Shown: positions 16,766-29,341, numbered from the stretch's first letter. The stretch: DNA of 64,000 nucleotides from Novosphingobium sp. (GCF_030699305.1 NZ_JAUYNB010000012.1:1-64000); one strand, 5' to 3'. The notes: generated by a model from the sequence alone, not told the origin. Program-made: numbers and translations.

Positions 16766-17989
16766 ATGTCGGTTCGGATGGCGCTTGTGAAATTGTCGGC
16801 CCTGGCGGCTGGCGGGGCAGTCGTCGGTGGTGGGGCAGTGCACGTGGCAGAGGCTCCGGCCGCCCAGGTGCAATACGTCAAGCAGGCCAAGGCGGCGCCC
16901 GCGCGCATCGCCAAGCGCAAGATCGTGCGCACGGCAGCCGCCGACCCGCGCAAGATGAAGCGCATCCGCCGCGTTGTGACCAGGTCGGTCAGCTGTGCGC
17001 CTGCGGCCGATCCGCCAATGATGGCGATGGCCATGCCCGTCCTGCCGCAGCTGCCGCAGATGCCGATGCCTTCGGGCGGCGGTGACGGCGGGGCGATGGT
17101 GATCGGCGGATCGGGCGGCTTCGGCTTTGGCGGCGGCTTCTTCGGCGGGTTCTTCGGCGGCAGCGGCGGCGGCGGCGGCAGCGTGGTGGTTTCGACCACG
17201 ACGTCGGGCGGTTCGACCTCCAGCTCCACTTCGGGCGGATCGACTTCCTCCTCGACCGGCGGCCTCACGTCGACCGGCGGATCAACCTCGACCTCGACCG
17301 GCGGGCTGACCAGCACGACCACGACCGGCGGGATCACCAGTTCCAGCACCACCTCGACCGGCGGTGTCTCGACCTCCACCGGCGGTGTCTCGACCTCGAC
17401 GGGCGGGGTTACGTCCTCCACCGGCGGTGTTTCGACTTCGACCGGGGGTGTTTCGACCTCAACCGGCGGCGTGACGTCTTCCACCGGTGGTGTCTCGACC
17501 TCGACCGGCGGTGTCACCAGCAGCAGTTCAACCTCGACCAGTTCAGGCAACGTTTCGACCTCGACCGGCGGCGTGACCAGCACTGGTTCCAGCTCCAGCT
17601 CGACCAGTTCGGGCAACGTCAGCACGTCGTCGGGCAACAATTCGACCACGTCGTCATCGGGCAACGTCTCGACGTCCAGTTCGACGTCCTCGTCGGGCAA
17701 CGTTTCGACCAGCTCCTCGACTTCGGGCAACGTCAGCACCAGCACGTCGTCCAGCACCAGCTCGTCCGGCAATGTCGCGAGCAGCACCAGTTCCTCGACT
17801 TCGACCAGCACGGGTTCGTCGACGTCCACTTCGACCTCGACCAGTTCGGGCAACACCACGTCGGGCAATACCTCATCCGGCAATACCTCGAGCGGGACAG
17901 ACGTTCCCGCTCCGCCGATGATGCTGCTGTTCGGGGCCGCTGCGGCGGCGCTGGTCGGGCGGCGGCGGCTGGCCCGGCGCACGGCCTGA
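16766..17989 (+). CDS. Ser/Thr/Gly-repeat surface protein with PEP-CTERM-like sorting signal
   Basis: 407-aa secreted low-complexity protein. A short hydrophobic N-terminus is followed by a basic stretch with RIAKRKIVR, a Gly/Phe-rich segment (about 100-140), then about 250 residues built from degenerate 7-9-residue units of the type STSTGGV/TSSGNVS. The C-terminus reads DVPAPPMMLLFGAAAAALVGRRR. This has the tripartite layout of a PEP-CTERM signal: VPAPP in place of VPEP, a hydrophobic helix, then an Arg cluster. It would be processed by an exosortase encoded elsewhere. Repeat number is likely variable between strains. Confidence 0.72.
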   Translation: MSVRMALVKLSALAAGGAVVGGGAVHVAEAPAAQVQYVKQAKAAPARIAKRKIVRTAAADPRKMKRIRRVVTRSVSCAPAADPPMMAMAMPVLPQLPQMPMPSGGGDGGAMVIGGSGGFGFGGGFFGGFFGGSGGGGGSVVVSTTTSGGSTSSSTSGGSTSSSTGGLTSTGGSTSTSTGGLTSTTTTGGITSSSTTSTGGVSTSTGGVSTSTGGVTSSTGGVSTSTGGVSTSTGGVTSSTGGVSTSTGGVTSSSSTSTSSGNVSTSTGGVTSTGSSSSSTSSGNVSTSSGNNSTTSSSGNVSTSSSTSSSGNVSTSSSTSGNVSTSTSSSTSSSGNVASSTSSSTSTSTGSSTSTSTSTSSGNTTSGNTSSGNTSSGTDVPAPPMMLLFGAAAAALVGRRRLARRTA

Positions 17990-18031
17990 ACTCCCGGCGC
18001 AGCGCCTGATATAAAACAGGCCTGATACATT

Positions 18032-18066
18032 AACAGGGCGGTCCTTGCGGGCCGCCCTGTTTGTTT
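18032..18066 (+). terminator. Rho-independent terminator of the repeat-protein gene
   Basis: A 13-bp GC-rich stem (AACAGGGCGGTCC / GGGCCGCCCTGTT) with a TTGC loop is followed by TTGTTTG. It lies 43 bp after the stop of the repeat-protein gene. Confidence 0.8.
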
Positions 18067-18109
18067 GTGCAGTCGGTGCGTTGCCCCGTCGGGCAGCGCG
18101 GGACGGGGT

Positions 18110-18645
18110 TCAGCCGCGTTCGGCCCGCAGCGTGTCGTAGCGGGCCTGTTCGCTTGCCTTGCGGCCTTTTACCCGGCGCGGCGCGCGCCAGAACAACCTG
18201 GTGAACCACGGCATCGCATAGGTTTCGATGTCATCCGTGACTTCGCCGGCCACGCGCAGACAGTCAGCCGGGTTGTCGGCGTCATAGCTGTACCAGAACA
18301 GTTCCCGGACTTCGGTCAGTTCACCCAGCGGGCGCATCGTGCGCCGGGCGAGGCGCAGCAGGATCGGGTCTTCCCAGCTGCGGTCACGCCACAGTTGCGG
18401 GGAACGCAGACAGGGTTCGATCCCCTTGCGCGAGGCAAACGGCAGGAACTTGATCCGCATGACGCGCACCGTCAGCCGACACGCGCCATGCTTCTTGTAA
18501 TAGTCGCCATGCTGGATGCGGATCACCCAGGCCGTGGAGCCGTGGCGCTGGAGGAAGCCGCGCGAACCGCGCCGCTTCCAGCCAAGCGCCACCAGACGAG
18601 GCGCAAGCACCTCGTCCAGCGCGCACTGGACCGGGGTATCCAGCA

Positions 18646-18646
<1 letters not shown>
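18110..18646 (-). CDS. Hypothetical protein, DUF4304-like
   Basis: 178-aa soluble protein. Its start overlaps the acnA stop (TGATG). The pattern LAPRLVALGWKRRGSRGFLQRHGSTAWVIRIQ resembles DUF4304 proteins (a helix, then GFKKRG and a beta-rich Trp-containing core). The remainder has TRLFWRAPRR. The overlap means it is probably translated from the acnA transcript. No function is known, and the family call is tentative. Confidence 0.55.
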
Positions 18647-21321
<2,675 letters not shown>

Positions 21322-21451
21322 CCCGCATGTTCTCCTTGAATGTGGCACCGGGCCAGCTACGCCTGCATTCGCATGTGCAGCAAGGTCGGTTCTTCGGCGC
21401 TGCCGATGCGCGGGAATCGGCGGCGCGTCAAGGGCCGGTGGGGATATTAGA

Positions 21452-22360
21452 CTAAAGTGCGGTCTGCTCGATATGATCTTTGCGCGGGGCGGCAATCCAG
21501 CAGCCGATCACGATCAGCACCACACCGATGATCGTCGGCAAGGTCACCGGTTCGGCGAACATGAACCAGCCGATGATCGCGGCCCAGATGAACGCGGTAT
21601 ATTCGATCGGCAGCAGCACCTGCGTTTCGGCGCGGCCATAGCCCCATGAAATGATCATCAGCGAAATCATCGCCAGCACCGCGCCCGCGCCAATGTCGAG
21701 CAGCGCGCGGGTGCCCGGCACGGCGGCCAGCCACGGCGCGGCCAGCCCCAGGAACAGCGCGACGAACACGGTCTGGAACAGCGCCACTTCGGCTGGCCCC
21801 GCCAGCAGGGCCTGCTTGCGCTGAAGGATCAGGTTGAAGGCATAGAGCACGGCGGAAATCAGGATCGCACCGATCCCCCAGGCCGCATCTGCGCTCATCG
21901 CCTGTTCGCCCAGCCGGGCGGCGGCGATCACCAGCACGCCCGCCAACCCCAGCAGCGACGCCAGAATCGCGCGCTTGCCGATGGTTTCGCCCAGCAGCAC
22001 GGCCGCCAGATAGAGCGCGATCAGCGGCGCGATGAACGACAGCGCGATCCCTTCGGCCATCGGCACGCGCACCAGCCCCCAGAAGAACGTGGTCGCCATC
22101 GCCCCGCTGATCGCACCGCGCAGCGCGTGAAGTTTCATTGCCGCGGAATCCGGCCAGACCCCGCCGCGCAGCTTCCACAACGGGAACATCAGCGCGGTGC
22201 CGATCAACGAGCGGAACAGCATGGCGTTATACGCCCCCGCTGCGATCGAGGCGTTCTTCATCAGTCCGTCCATCACGCTGAACAGCGCAATGCCGACCGT
22301 CACCGCGATGAACGGCGCGGCGTGGTGTTCGTGGTGACGGGCGGGGCGGGGGGCAGACAC
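21452..22360 (-). CDS. DMT-family (EamA) transporter
   Basis: 302-aa protein with ten predicted membrane helices in two five-helix EamA halves, as in RhaT/YdcZ-type drug/metabolite exporters. The first half starts [20 protein letters not shown], and the second has [22 protein letters not shown]. The C-terminal tail is basic. The substrate is unknown. Confidence 0.85.
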   Translation of the reverse strand: MSAPRPARHHEHHAAPFIAVTVGIALFSVMDGLMKNASIAAGAYNAMLFRSLIGTALMFPLWKLRGGVWPDSAAMKLHALRGAISGAMATTFFWGLVRVPMAEGIALSFIAPLIALYLAAVLLGETIGKRAILASLLGLAGVLVIAAARLGEQAMSADAAWGIGAILISAVLYAFNLILQRKQALLAGPAEVALFQTVFVALFLGLAAPWLAAVPGTRALLDIGAGAVLAMISLMIISWGYGRAETQVLLPIEYTAFIWAAIIGWFMFAEPVTLPTIIGVVLIVIGCWIAAPRKDHIEQTAL

Positions 22361-22430
22361 CGGTCACCCTTAGGCCAGCCGCCCCGCCATGGGAATCCCA
22401 TTCCGTCCGCCCCTATCCCCCCCAACCCGC

Positions 22431-22525
22431 TCGTCCTGAGCTTGTCGAAGGACTGCCCTTCACTTCGGGCGGCCGAGCGCATCGCTGGAAAAGCAGAACA
22501 ATGCCTCGACAAGCTCGGCACGGAC
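22431..22525. repeat. Second family of interspersed inverted repeats
   Basis: Two oppositely oriented copies (22431-22455 with CCTGAGCTTGTCGAAGG, and 22504-22525 with CCTCGACAAGCTCGG) frame the gap between two leftward genes. The core GAGCTTGTCGAAGG is a common intergenic element in sphingomonads. Confidence 0.7.
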
Positions 22526-22553
22526 GGGGTTGGAGGGTGGTTAAGGCTCTGAA

Positions 22554-23426
22554 CTAAAGCGTCCTGATGATTGCGGAAAAGTCCTGCCCGCCGTTCCCGG
22601 CGGCGTTGAACGCGGCGTAGAGTTCTTCGGCGCGGCTGCCCATCGGCACTTGCGATCCGGCGGAGCGCGCGGCTTCCATCGCCAGCTTCAAATCCTTCAG
22701 CATCAGCGCGGCGGCGAAGCCGCCTTGGTAACCGTTGTCCGCCGGGCTGGCCGGGCCGACGCCGGGGACCGGGCAATAGCTGGTCATCGACCATGACTGG
22801 CCCGATGCCTTGCTGGAAATGTCATAAAAGGTCTGGAGGTCGAGCCCCAGCTTTTCCGCCAGCGCAAACGCCTCGCACGTGGCGATCATCGTCGCGCCCA
22901 GGATCATGTTGTTGCAGATCTTGGCCGCTTGCCCCGCGCCACTGTCACCGGCGTGGATCACCGCCTTGCCCATCGCCGACAGGATCGGCTCGGCGCGGGC
23001 AAAGGCCTCAGCCGTGCCGCCGACCATGAAGGTCAGCGTGCCGCCATTGGCCGCCGCGATCCCGCCGGAAACGGGGGCATCGACCATCGGATAGCCTGCA
23101 TCCGCTGCCGCCGCGCCAACCTTGCGTGCCGTATCGACGTCGATGGTCGAGCAATCGAGCAGCAGCGCGCCTGCGGGGGCGTGGCCGATCACGTCGGCGG
23201 AATAGACGCTGTCGACGATCGCCCCGTTGGGCAGCATCGAGACGACCACATCGGCTCCCTGCACGGCATCCTGCACCGTGGTGTAAGTGGTGCAGCCGTT
23301 TTCGGCCGCGCGGGCGAGGGCGTCTGCCGACAGGTCGAAAGCGTGGACATCATGCCCCGCCTTCACCAGGTTCGCGGCCATCCCGCCGCCCATGTTGCCA
23401 AGGCCGATGAAGGCGATCTTGCTCAT
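22554..23426 (-). CDS. mmsB: 3-hydroxyisobutyrate dehydrogenase
   Basis: 290-aa NAD-dependent beta-hydroxyacid dehydrogenase oxidising 3-hydroxyisobutyrate to methylmalonate semialdehyde in valine breakdown. The N-terminal GLGNMGGGMA is the Rossmann loop. DAPVSGG marks the substrate region. GAGQAAKICNNM contains the catalytic Lys. It is the last gene of the valine operon, separated from the enoyl-CoA hydratase by a 92-bp gap that contains an inverted repeat. Confidence 0.93.
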   Translation of the reverse strand: MSKIAFIGLGNMGGGMAANLVKAGHDVHAFDLSADALARAAENGCTTYTTVQDAVQGADVVVSMLPNGAIVDSVYSADVIGHAPAGALLLDCSTIDVDTARKVGAAAADAGYPMVDAPVSGGIAAANGGTLTFMVGGTAEAFARAEPILSAMGKAVIHAGDSGAGQAAKICNNMILGATMIATCEAFALAEKLGLDLQTFYDISSKASGQSWSMTSYCPVPGVGPASPADNGYQGGFAAALMLKDLKLAMEAARSAGSQVPMGSRAEELYAAFNAAGNGGQDFSAIIRTL

Positions 23427-23446
23427 TTCAATTCACTCCAGACCCG

Positions 23447-23511
23447 TTCGCATCAAGCGAAGTCGAGATGCCATGCGCGCGTGTCTCGACTTCGCTCGAC
23501 ACGAACGGTGT
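23447..23511. repeat. Imperfect inverted repeat between mmsB and the hydratase gene
   Basis: The arms CGTTCGCATCAAGCGAAGTCGAGAT and the inverse of TCTCGACTTCGCTCGACACGAACGG pair with a few mismatches around a short loop. The element resembles the CGAAG-type sphingomonad intergenic repeats. It could act as an RNA hairpin adjusting mmsB expression. Confidence 0.6.
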
Positions 23512-23518
23512 GGTGGGT

Positions 23519-24301
23519 TTAGCGCCCCTGCCAGACGCCCGGACGCTTTTCGATGAACGCGGCCATGCCTTCGGCCTTGTCCTCGGTCGCGGTGAGGACC
23601 TGGAAGATGCGGCGTTCCAGCAGCACGCCCTGTTCCAGCGTGGTTTCGAACGCGGCGTTGACCATTTCCTTGTTCGCAATCGCGGCCAGCGGCGGCATCG
23701 CGGCGATTTCAGTGGCGGTTTTCAGCGCCTCGTCCAGCAGGCTGGCGAGCGGCACCACGCGCGCGACGAGGCCGCTGCGTTCCGCTTCCTCGGCGCCCAT
23801 CATCCGGCCGGTCAGGCACATTTCCATCGCCTTGGCCTTGCCCACGGCGCGGGTCAGGCGCTGACTCCCGCCCATGCCGGGGGCGACGCCCAGCTTGATT
23901 TCCGGCTGGCCAAAGCGGGCGGTATCCGCCGCGATGATGAAGTCCGCCATCATGGCCAGTTCGCACCCGCCGCCCAGCGCAAAACCGTTCACGGCAGCGA
24001 TCCAGGGCTTGCGCGTGGTCTTGACCAAATGACTGGTCCAGCGGCTGAAGAAGTCCTGGCTATAGAAGTCCGCAGCGGGCTTGTCGGCCATTTCCTTGAT
24101 GTCGGCCCCGGCGGCAAAGGCTTTTTCGCCCGCCCCGGTCAGCACCGCGCAGCGCTGCGCCGGATCAGCCTCGAACGCGGCGAAAGCGGCGATCAGGTCT
24201 TCCAGCACCAGACTGTTCAGCGCGTTCAAGGCCTGCGGGCGGTTGAGCGTGATCAGCGTGACCGCGCCGCGATGTTCGACCAGAATGTTTTCGAAGCTCA
24301 T
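23519..24301 (-). CDS. Enoyl-CoA hydratase (valine pathway)
   Basis: 260-aa crotonase-superfamily enzyme. The oxyanion-hole segments are [11 protein letters not shown] and [17 protein letters not shown]. The two catalytic Glu residues are expected near GCELAMM and [12 protein letters not shown]. In this operon it would hydrate methacrylyl-CoA. The ATG at 24301 overlaps the upstream stop by 4 bp. A start at 24313 is less likely. Confidence 0.92.
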   Translation of the reverse strand: MSFENILVEHRGAVTLITLNRPQALNALNSLVLEDLIAAFAAFEADPAQRCAVLTGAGEKAFAAGADIKEMADKPAADFYSQDFFSRWTSHLVKTTRKPWIAAVNGFALGGGCELAMMADFIIAADTARFGQPEIKLGVAPGMGGSQRLTRAVGKAKAMEMCLTGRMMGAEEAERSGLVARVVPLASLLDEALKTATEIAAMPPLAAIANKEMVNAAFETTLEQGVLLERRIFQVLTATEDKAEGMAAFIEKRPGVWQGR

Positions 24302-25341
24302 AGGGTTTTCCACTCCTCGGCAGCGGGCAGGGCTGCGAAAATGTTGTCGATCAGGTCATCGGTCACACCTTCGGGCGTGGCCGGGTTCCATTGCGGCGCG
24401 TTGTCCTTGTCGACGATCACCGCGCGGACGCCTTCGGCAAAGTCGGGCAGGGTCAGCACGCGGCTGGCGATGCGGTATTCCATCGCCATGTTCGCGGCGA
24501 AATCGGTGCAAGTCAGGCTTTCTGCCAATTGACGCAGCGCGACCTTGCAGGTCTGGGGCGACTTGGTGTGCAGGGTGGCGAGTTCCTTCGCGGCCCATTC
24601 GCTATCATCGGCGGCCAGACTGGCCAGAATGTCCTCATACCGGTCCGACGCGAAATGCTTGGCAATGCGTGCCGAGTTATCTTCGATCCGCGCTTCGGGC
24701 GGGGTGGCGGACAGCGCGGCCAGCACCTGCCCCGGTTCATGCCCCTGCGCGATCCGGGCCTTCGCCTCGGCCAGCGCATCGTGCGGCAGGTAGTGCGTGG
24801 CAAGGCCCGCCCACTTGCATTCCGCCCCGTCAAAGCGCGCGCCGGTCAGCGCCAGGAATTGCCCGATCCGCCCCGGCAGCCGCGACAGATACCAGCCGCC
24901 GCCGACATCGGGGAACAGGCCGATCCCGGTTTCGGGCATGGCATAGCGGGTGTTCTCGGTCGCCACGTGAAACCGCGCGGGCTGCGAAATGCCCACGCCG
25001 CCGCCCATGGTGATCCCGTCCATGAAGGCCACCACGGGCTTGTCATAGGTGAAGATCAGGTGGTTGAGCTGGTATTCGTCGTGGAAGAACTTCCGCCCTG
25101 AAACGCCGCCGTCATTCAGCGCCGAATTGCGCAGGAACGCGATGTCCCCGCCGGAGCAGAAGCCGCGCCCTTCGGCATGATCGATGATCACGGCGCGCAC
25201 TTCGGGATCACCCTGCCATTCCAGCAGCGCGGCGGTCATCGCGTGGACCATCGGGAGGGTCAGCGCATGGATCGCCTTGGGGCGATTGAGCGAGAGGAAC
25301 CCGGCGGCCCCTTCGCGGCGAACGATCACTTCATCTGTCAT
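24298..25341 (-). CDS. 3-hydroxyisobutyryl-CoA hydrolase
   Basis: 347-aa crotonase-fold thioesterase releasing 3-hydroxyisobutyrate from its CoA ester. It has [41 protein letters not shown] and [22 protein letters not shown], all typical of the HIBCH branch, and the longer C-terminal helical part. It overlaps both neighbours by 4 bp, so translation is coupled through the operon. Confidence 0.93.
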   Translation of the reverse strand: MTDEVIVRREGAAGFLSLNRPKAIHALTLPMVHAMTAALLEWQGDPEVRAVIIDHAEGRGFCSGGDIAFLRNSALNDGGVSGRKFFHDEYQLNHLIFTYDKPVVAFMDGITMGGGVGISQPARFHVATENTRYAMPETGIGLFPDVGGGWYLSRLPGRIGQFLALTGARFDGAECKWAGLATHYLPHDALAEAKARIAQGHEPGQVLAALSATPPEARIEDNSARIAKHFASDRYEDILASLAADDSEWAAKELATLHTKSPQTCKVALRQLAESLTCTDFAANMAMEYRIASRVLTLPDFAEGVRAVIVDKDNAPQWNPATPEGVTDDLIDNIFAALPAAEEWKTL

Positions 25342-26483
25342 GGCCGCAGCAAGTCCCGGCCCACGATCATCCGCATCACCTGATTGGTGCCCTCCAGGAT
25401 CGAATGAACCCGAAGGTCACGCCAGAAGCGTTCGATCGGATAGTCCTTGAGGTAGCCATAGCCGCCGAACAGTTGCAGCGCATCGTTGACGATTCTACTG
25501 CCGTTGTCGGTCGCCAGCCGCTTGGCCATCGCCGAAAAGCGCGACTTGTCCGGCGCGTTGGCGGACACCTTGCAGGCTGCCATGTAAAGCAGCGCGCGGG
25601 CGGCTTCGAGGTCGGTCGCCATGTCGGCCAGCATGAACTGGGTGTTCTGGAAATCGGCAATCGGCTGCCCGAACTGCTGGCGGTCCTTGGTATAGGCAAT
25701 CGCCTCATCCAGACAGCGCTGCGCTCCGCCGAGCGAGCAGGCCCCGATGTTGAGCCGCCCGCCGTCCAGCCCGGCCATGGCAAAGCGGAACCCGTCCCCT
25801 TCCGCGCCGACGCGGTTGGCCACCGGTACGCGGCAATCCTCGAAGATCACTTGCGCGGTGGGCGAGGCATTCCAGCCCAGTTTCTTTTCCGGCGCGCCGA
25901 ACGACAGGCCCGGCGTGTCCTTGTCCACCACGACGCAGGACACGCCCTTGGACTTGTGATCGCCGGTGCGGACCATCACGACATAGACGTCGTTCACGCC
26001 GCTGCCCGAAATGAACTGCTTGGTGCCGTTGAGGACGTAATGGTCCCCGTCGAGCCGCGCAGTGGTCTTCAGTGCTGCCGCGTCGGACCCGCTGCCCGGT
26101 TCGGTCAGGCAATAGCTGGCGATTTTGTCCATCGACACAAGGTCCGGCAGGTAACGCTCTTTCAGGTCATCGCCGCCAAACGTGTCGATCATCCACGCCG
26201 CCATGTTGTGGATCGAGATATAGGCGCTGGTGGCCGGGCAGCCATAGGACATGGCCTCCATGATCAGCGCCGCTTCCAGCCGCCCAAGGCCGATCCCGCC
26301 CGATTCCTCGGACACATAGATCGCGCCGAACCCCAGTTCCCCGGCCGCTTTCCAGACGTCGACGGGGTAATGGTGATCCTCGTCCCACTGCGCAGCAAAG
26401 GGCGTGATCCGGTCAGCGGTGAACTTGCGCGCCATGTCCTGAATGGCGAGCTGGTCTTCGGTCAGGGCAAACTGGTTCATCAT
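25338..26483 (-). CDS. Isobutyryl-CoA dehydrogenase (acyl-CoA dehydrogenase family)
   Basis: 381-aa flavoprotein of the acyl-CoA dehydrogenase family. Signatures are CLTEPGSGSDAAALKTTA and, near the C-terminus, QLFGGYGYLKDYPIERFWRD with the flanking VHSILEGTNQVMRMI. Its operon position (after mmsA, before HIBCH) supports oxidation of isobutyryl-CoA to methacrylyl-CoA. It overlaps the HIBCH gene by 4 bp. Confidence 0.9.
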   Translation of the reverse strand: MMNQFALTEDQLAIQDMARKFTADRITPFAAQWDEDHHYPVDVWKAAGELGFGAIYVSEESGGIGLGRLEAALIMEAMSYGCPATSAYISIHNMAAWMIDTFGGDDLKERYLPDLVSMDKIASYCLTEPGSGSDAAALKTTARLDGDHYVLNGTKQFISGSGVNDVYVVMVRTGDHKSKGVSCVVVDKDTPGLSFGAPEKKLGWNASPTAQVIFEDCRVPVANRVGAEGDGFRFAMAGLDGGRLNIGACSLGGAQRCLDEAIAYTKDRQQFGQPIADFQNTQFMLADMATDLEAARALLYMAACKVSANAPDKSRFSAMAKRLATDNGSRIVNDALQLFGGYGYLKDYPIERFWRDLRVHSILEGTNQVMRMIVGRDLLRP

Positions 26484-26497
26484 GGGTCTTGCCTATC

Positions 26498-27997
26498 TCA
26501 CCCCATTGTCGGGATGACAAATGCATTTCCGCCGTCGGGCGAACCGTCGGGCCAACGGGCGGTGACGGTCTTGACCTTGGTCCAGAACTTCACCCCTTCC
26601 ATGCCGTGCTGGTTGGTGTCGCCAAACGCGCTGCGCTTCCACCCGCCGAACGTGTGATAGGCGACCGGCACCGGGATCGGCACGTTGATACCGACCATCC
26701 CGACATTCACGCGCGCGGCAAATTCGCGCGCGGCGTGGCCGTTGCGGGTGAAGATCGCCACGCCGTTGCCATACTGGTGGCGGCTGGCGAGGCTGAGCGC
26801 TTCCTCAAAATCGGCGGCGCGGACGATCTGGAGGACCGGGCCGAAGATTTCGTTGTGATAGCTGTCCATGTCGGGCGTGACATGATCGAACAGCGTCGGG
26901 CCGACGAAGAAGCCGTTTTCGTGGCCCTGCAGGGTGAACCCGCGCCCGTCGATCACCAGTTCGGCGCCTTCATCAGCGCACCTGGCGATCCACGCTTCGA
27001 CCTTTTCCTTGTGCGCCTGCGTCACGACCGGGCCGTAATGCGCATCGGCATCGGTCGAGATGCCGACTCTCAGTGCCTCGATCGCGGGGATCAGCTTGGC
27101 GCGCAGGCGCTCAGCCGTATCCGCGCCGACCGGCACGACCACCGGCAGCGCCATGCAGCGTTCGCCCGCCGAGCCGAAAGCGGCCCCGGCCAGATCGTTC
27201 ACCACCTGATCAAGGTCCGCGTCCGGCATCACGATGCCGTGGTTCTTGGCCCCGCCCATCGCCTGCACGCGCTTGCCCGCCGCGACGCCGCGATTGTAGA
27301 CATAGTGCGCGATGTCGGACGAGCCGACGAAGCTGACCGCGCCAATCAACGGGTGATCGAGGATCGCATCGACCATTTCCTTGTCGCCGTGGACGACCTG
27401 GCAGATGCCTTCGGGCAGACCGGCCTCAAGGAACAGTTCGGCCAGTCGCACCGGCACGGACGGATCACGCTCGCTCGGCTTGATGATGAAGGCGTTGCCG
27501 GTGGCGATCGCCACGCCGCTCATCCACAGGGGGATCATCGCCGGGAAGTTGAACGGGGTGATGCCCGCCCCGATGCCGATCGGCTGGCGCATCGAATAGA
27601 CGTCAATGCCGGGACCGGCGCCCTGCGTGTATTCGCCCTTCAGGACGTGCGGGATGCCGCAGCAGAATTCGATCACTTCCAGCCCGCGCTGGATGTCGCC
27701 CTTGGCATCGGCAATCACTTTGCCGTGTTCGGTGGAGAGCATCAGCGCCAGCTCGTCCATGTTGGCTTCGACCAGCGCCTTGAAGTTGAACATCACGCGG
27801 GCGCGGCGCTGCGGGTTGGTCATGGCCCAGGCGGGCTGCGCGGCGGCGGCGGCCTGCACGGCGCGTTCCAGCACGGCGGCATCGCCCAGCGCGACTTGCG
27901 CCTGCACGCCGCCGTTATTGGGATCGAACACGTCGCCCTTGCGAGCGGCGGTCAGGCCGCCGGTGCCACCGGCGATGAAATGGTCGATAAAGCGCAT
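26498..27997 (-). CDS. mmsA: Methylmalonate-semialdehyde dehydrogenase (CoA-acylating)
   Basis: 499-aa aldehyde dehydrogenase family member giving propionyl-CoA from methylmalonate semialdehyde. The family motif GSAGERCMAL carries the catalytic Cys. PFNFPAMIPLWM and GSSDIAHYVYNRG are typical of MMSDH. The start at 27997 (MRFIDHF) has GAGAGGA just upstream. Upstream in-frame codons to 28087 run into the divergent LysR control region. It is the first gene of the valine operon. Confidence 0.94.
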   Translation of the reverse strand: MRFIDHFIAGGTGGLTAARKGDVFDPNNGGVQAQVALGDAAVLERAVQAAAAAQPAWAMTNPQRRARVMFNFKALVEANMDELALMLSTEHGKVIADAKGDIQRGLEVIEFCCGIPHVLKGEYTQGAGPGIDVYSMRQPIGIGAGITPFNFPAMIPLWMSGVAIATGNAFIIKPSERDPSVPVRLAELFLEAGLPEGICQVVHGDKEMVDAILDHPLIGAVSFVGSSDIAHYVYNRGVAAGKRVQAMGGAKNHGIVMPDADLDQVVNDLAGAAFGSAGERCMALPVVVPVGADTAERLRAKLIPAIEALRVGISTDADAHYGPVVTQAHKEKVEAWIARCADEGAELVIDGRGFTLQGHENGFFVGPTLFDHVTPDMDSYHNEIFGPVLQIVRAADFEEALSLASRHQYGNGVAIFTRNGHAAREFAARVNVGMVGINVPIPVPVAYHTFGGWKRSAFGDTNQHGMEGVKFWTKVKTVTARWPDGSPDGGNAFVIPTMG

Positions 27998-28080
27998 GGG
28001 CGGTTCCTCTCGAATCCTTGATTGCGCATAGCCCTGCACCGGCACTGCCATGCAGACAAGTGGCATTTTTGCGGCTATGG

Positions 28081-28096
28081 CCTGCATTTATGCAGG
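28081..28096. promoter_or_regulatory. Palindrome over the LysR start codon
   Basis: Perfect CCTGCAT-TT-ATGCAGG palindrome whose right arm contains the LysR ATG (28090). It lies in the 92-bp divergent region with mmsA, so it may be an autoregulatory operator. Confidence 0.5.
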
Positions 28097-28989
28097 TAAC
28101 GGACTGGAGCGATTATCAGGCCTTTCTGGCGATTGCCCGCGCGGGCCAGCTGGCGCGCGCGGCGCAAGTCATGGGCGTGGACGCGACCACGATGGGCCGC
28201 CGCCTGCGCCGGCTGGAAGCGCGGCTTGGGGCCACCTTGTTCGAGCAGACCCGCGAGGGGCAGGTGCTGACCGAAACGGGCGAGGCGCTGCTCTCGCAAG
28301 TCGAAGCAATGGCGCAGGCCGCGACCGGAATCGGCGAAGGGGCGCAGGCCAGCGGCGGGCTGTCCGGCACCTTGCGGATCAGCGTGTCCGAAGGGTTCGG
28401 CACGTGGTTCCTGCCGCCGCTGCTGCCCGGTTTCGTCCGCGCCCATCCCGCGCTGACGCTCGATCTGGTCGCCAGCAGCGGGTTCCTCAGCCCGTCGAAG
28501 CGCGAGGCGGATATTGCGGTCACCCTGTCACGCCCAAAGGCCGGGCCGGTAATCGCGCGCAAGCTGTCGGACTATGCGCTGCGGCTCTATGCCAGCCCGG
28601 CCTATCTGGCGGATGCCGGGGTTCCGGCGCGCGCGGCCGATCTGGGGCAGGGGCACCGGCTGGTCGGGTATATCCCCGATCTGCTTTATGCCCCGGAACT
28701 GCGCTATCTGGATGAATTGCACCCCGGTCTGGCCGCGACGCTGCGGTCATCCAGCATCAACGCCCAGCACCGGCTGGTCGCGGCAGGTGCGGGGATGGGG
28801 GTGCTGCCGTGCTTTATCGGCGATGCCGATCCAGCGCTGGTCCCGGTCCTGCCGGACCGGCGCATCCTGCGCAGCTTCTGGATCGTCACCCACAAGGACA
28901 CGCACAACCTGGCGCGCGTCCGCGCGGGCAAGGACTGGCTGGCCGAAGTGGCCCAGCACGGGCGCGAACGGCTGTTGCCGCCCGCCTGA
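28090..28989 (+). CDS. LysR-family transcriptional regulator, divergent from the valine operon
   Basis: 299-aa LTTR. The N-terminal winged helix (about 1-65) reads DWSDYQAFLAIARAGQLARAAQVMGVDATTMGRRLRRLEARLG. The substrate-binding domain begins near 90 (LSGTLRISVSEGFG). Met at 28090 is the natural start. It faces mmsA across 92 bp, so it plausibly regulates the valine catabolic genes and itself. The inducer is unknown. Confidence 0.9.
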   Translation: MQVTDWSDYQAFLAIARAGQLARAAQVMGVDATTMGRRLRRLEARLGATLFEQTREGQVLTETGEALLSQVEAMAQAATGIGEGAQASGGLSGTLRISVSEGFGTWFLPPLLPGFVRAHPALTLDLVASSGFLSPSKREADIAVTLSRPKAGPVIARKLSDYALRLYASPAYLADAGVPARAADLGQGHRLVGYIPDLLYAPELRYLDELHPGLAATLRSSSINAQHRLVAAGAGMGVLPCFIGDADPALVPVLPDRRILRSFWIVTHKDTHNLARVRAGKDWLAEVAQHGRERLLPPA

Positions 28990-29006
28990 CCCGCGCCGGG
29001 AATCCC

Positions 29007-29309
29007 TTACATCAGCTTCTTCAGCCCTTCCGCCGAATAGAGCCACAGATCGGCACCTTCGGTTTTCACCGTGCCCATCGCCTGCTGGAACGCGGTCATG
29101 TGCGCGCTGGCGGAATGAGCGCCCAGCGCCGCTTCGCTGGCCCAGCGTTCGGAAATGTGGATCAGGTCCGGATCGTTGATGTCGCGCGCAAAGGCATAGT
29201 GGATGCAGCCGTCTTCGGCATTGGTCGCGGCGACCATTGCGGCGGCTTGCTCCAGAATCTTGTCAAATTCGCCGGTCGCCAGCTTCAGCCAGCCCTGAAT
29301 GAGCAGCAT
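29007..29309 (-). CDS. Antibiotic biosynthesis monooxygenase (ABM) domain protein
   Basis: 100-aa ferredoxin-like-fold protein related to putative quinol monooxygenase YgiN. It has LLIQGWLKLATGEFDKILEQAAAMVAATNAEDGCIHYAFARD and WASEAALGAHSASAHM. GGAGAGAAAT directly precedes the ATG at 29309. The 13 upstream codons in the longer frame are rejected. The substrate is unknown. Confidence 0.82.
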   Translation of the reverse strand: MLLIQGWLKLATGEFDKILEQAAAMVAATNAEDGCIHYAFARDINDPDLIHISERWASEAALGAHSASAHMTAFQQAMGTVKTEGADLWLYSAEGLKKLM

Positions 29310-29341
29310 ATTTCTCTCCATCCGTGTTGTTGCAGCGCGAA

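Noticed and set aside
17190..17890. Regular repeats that could look like a CRISPR array
   Set aside because: The units are short, in frame, encode Ser/Thr/Gly peptides and lack unique spacers of constant length.
26489..28021. Plus-strand 510-codon frame
   Set aside because: It is antisense to mmsA, and its translation is His/Arg/Asp-rich without domain features.
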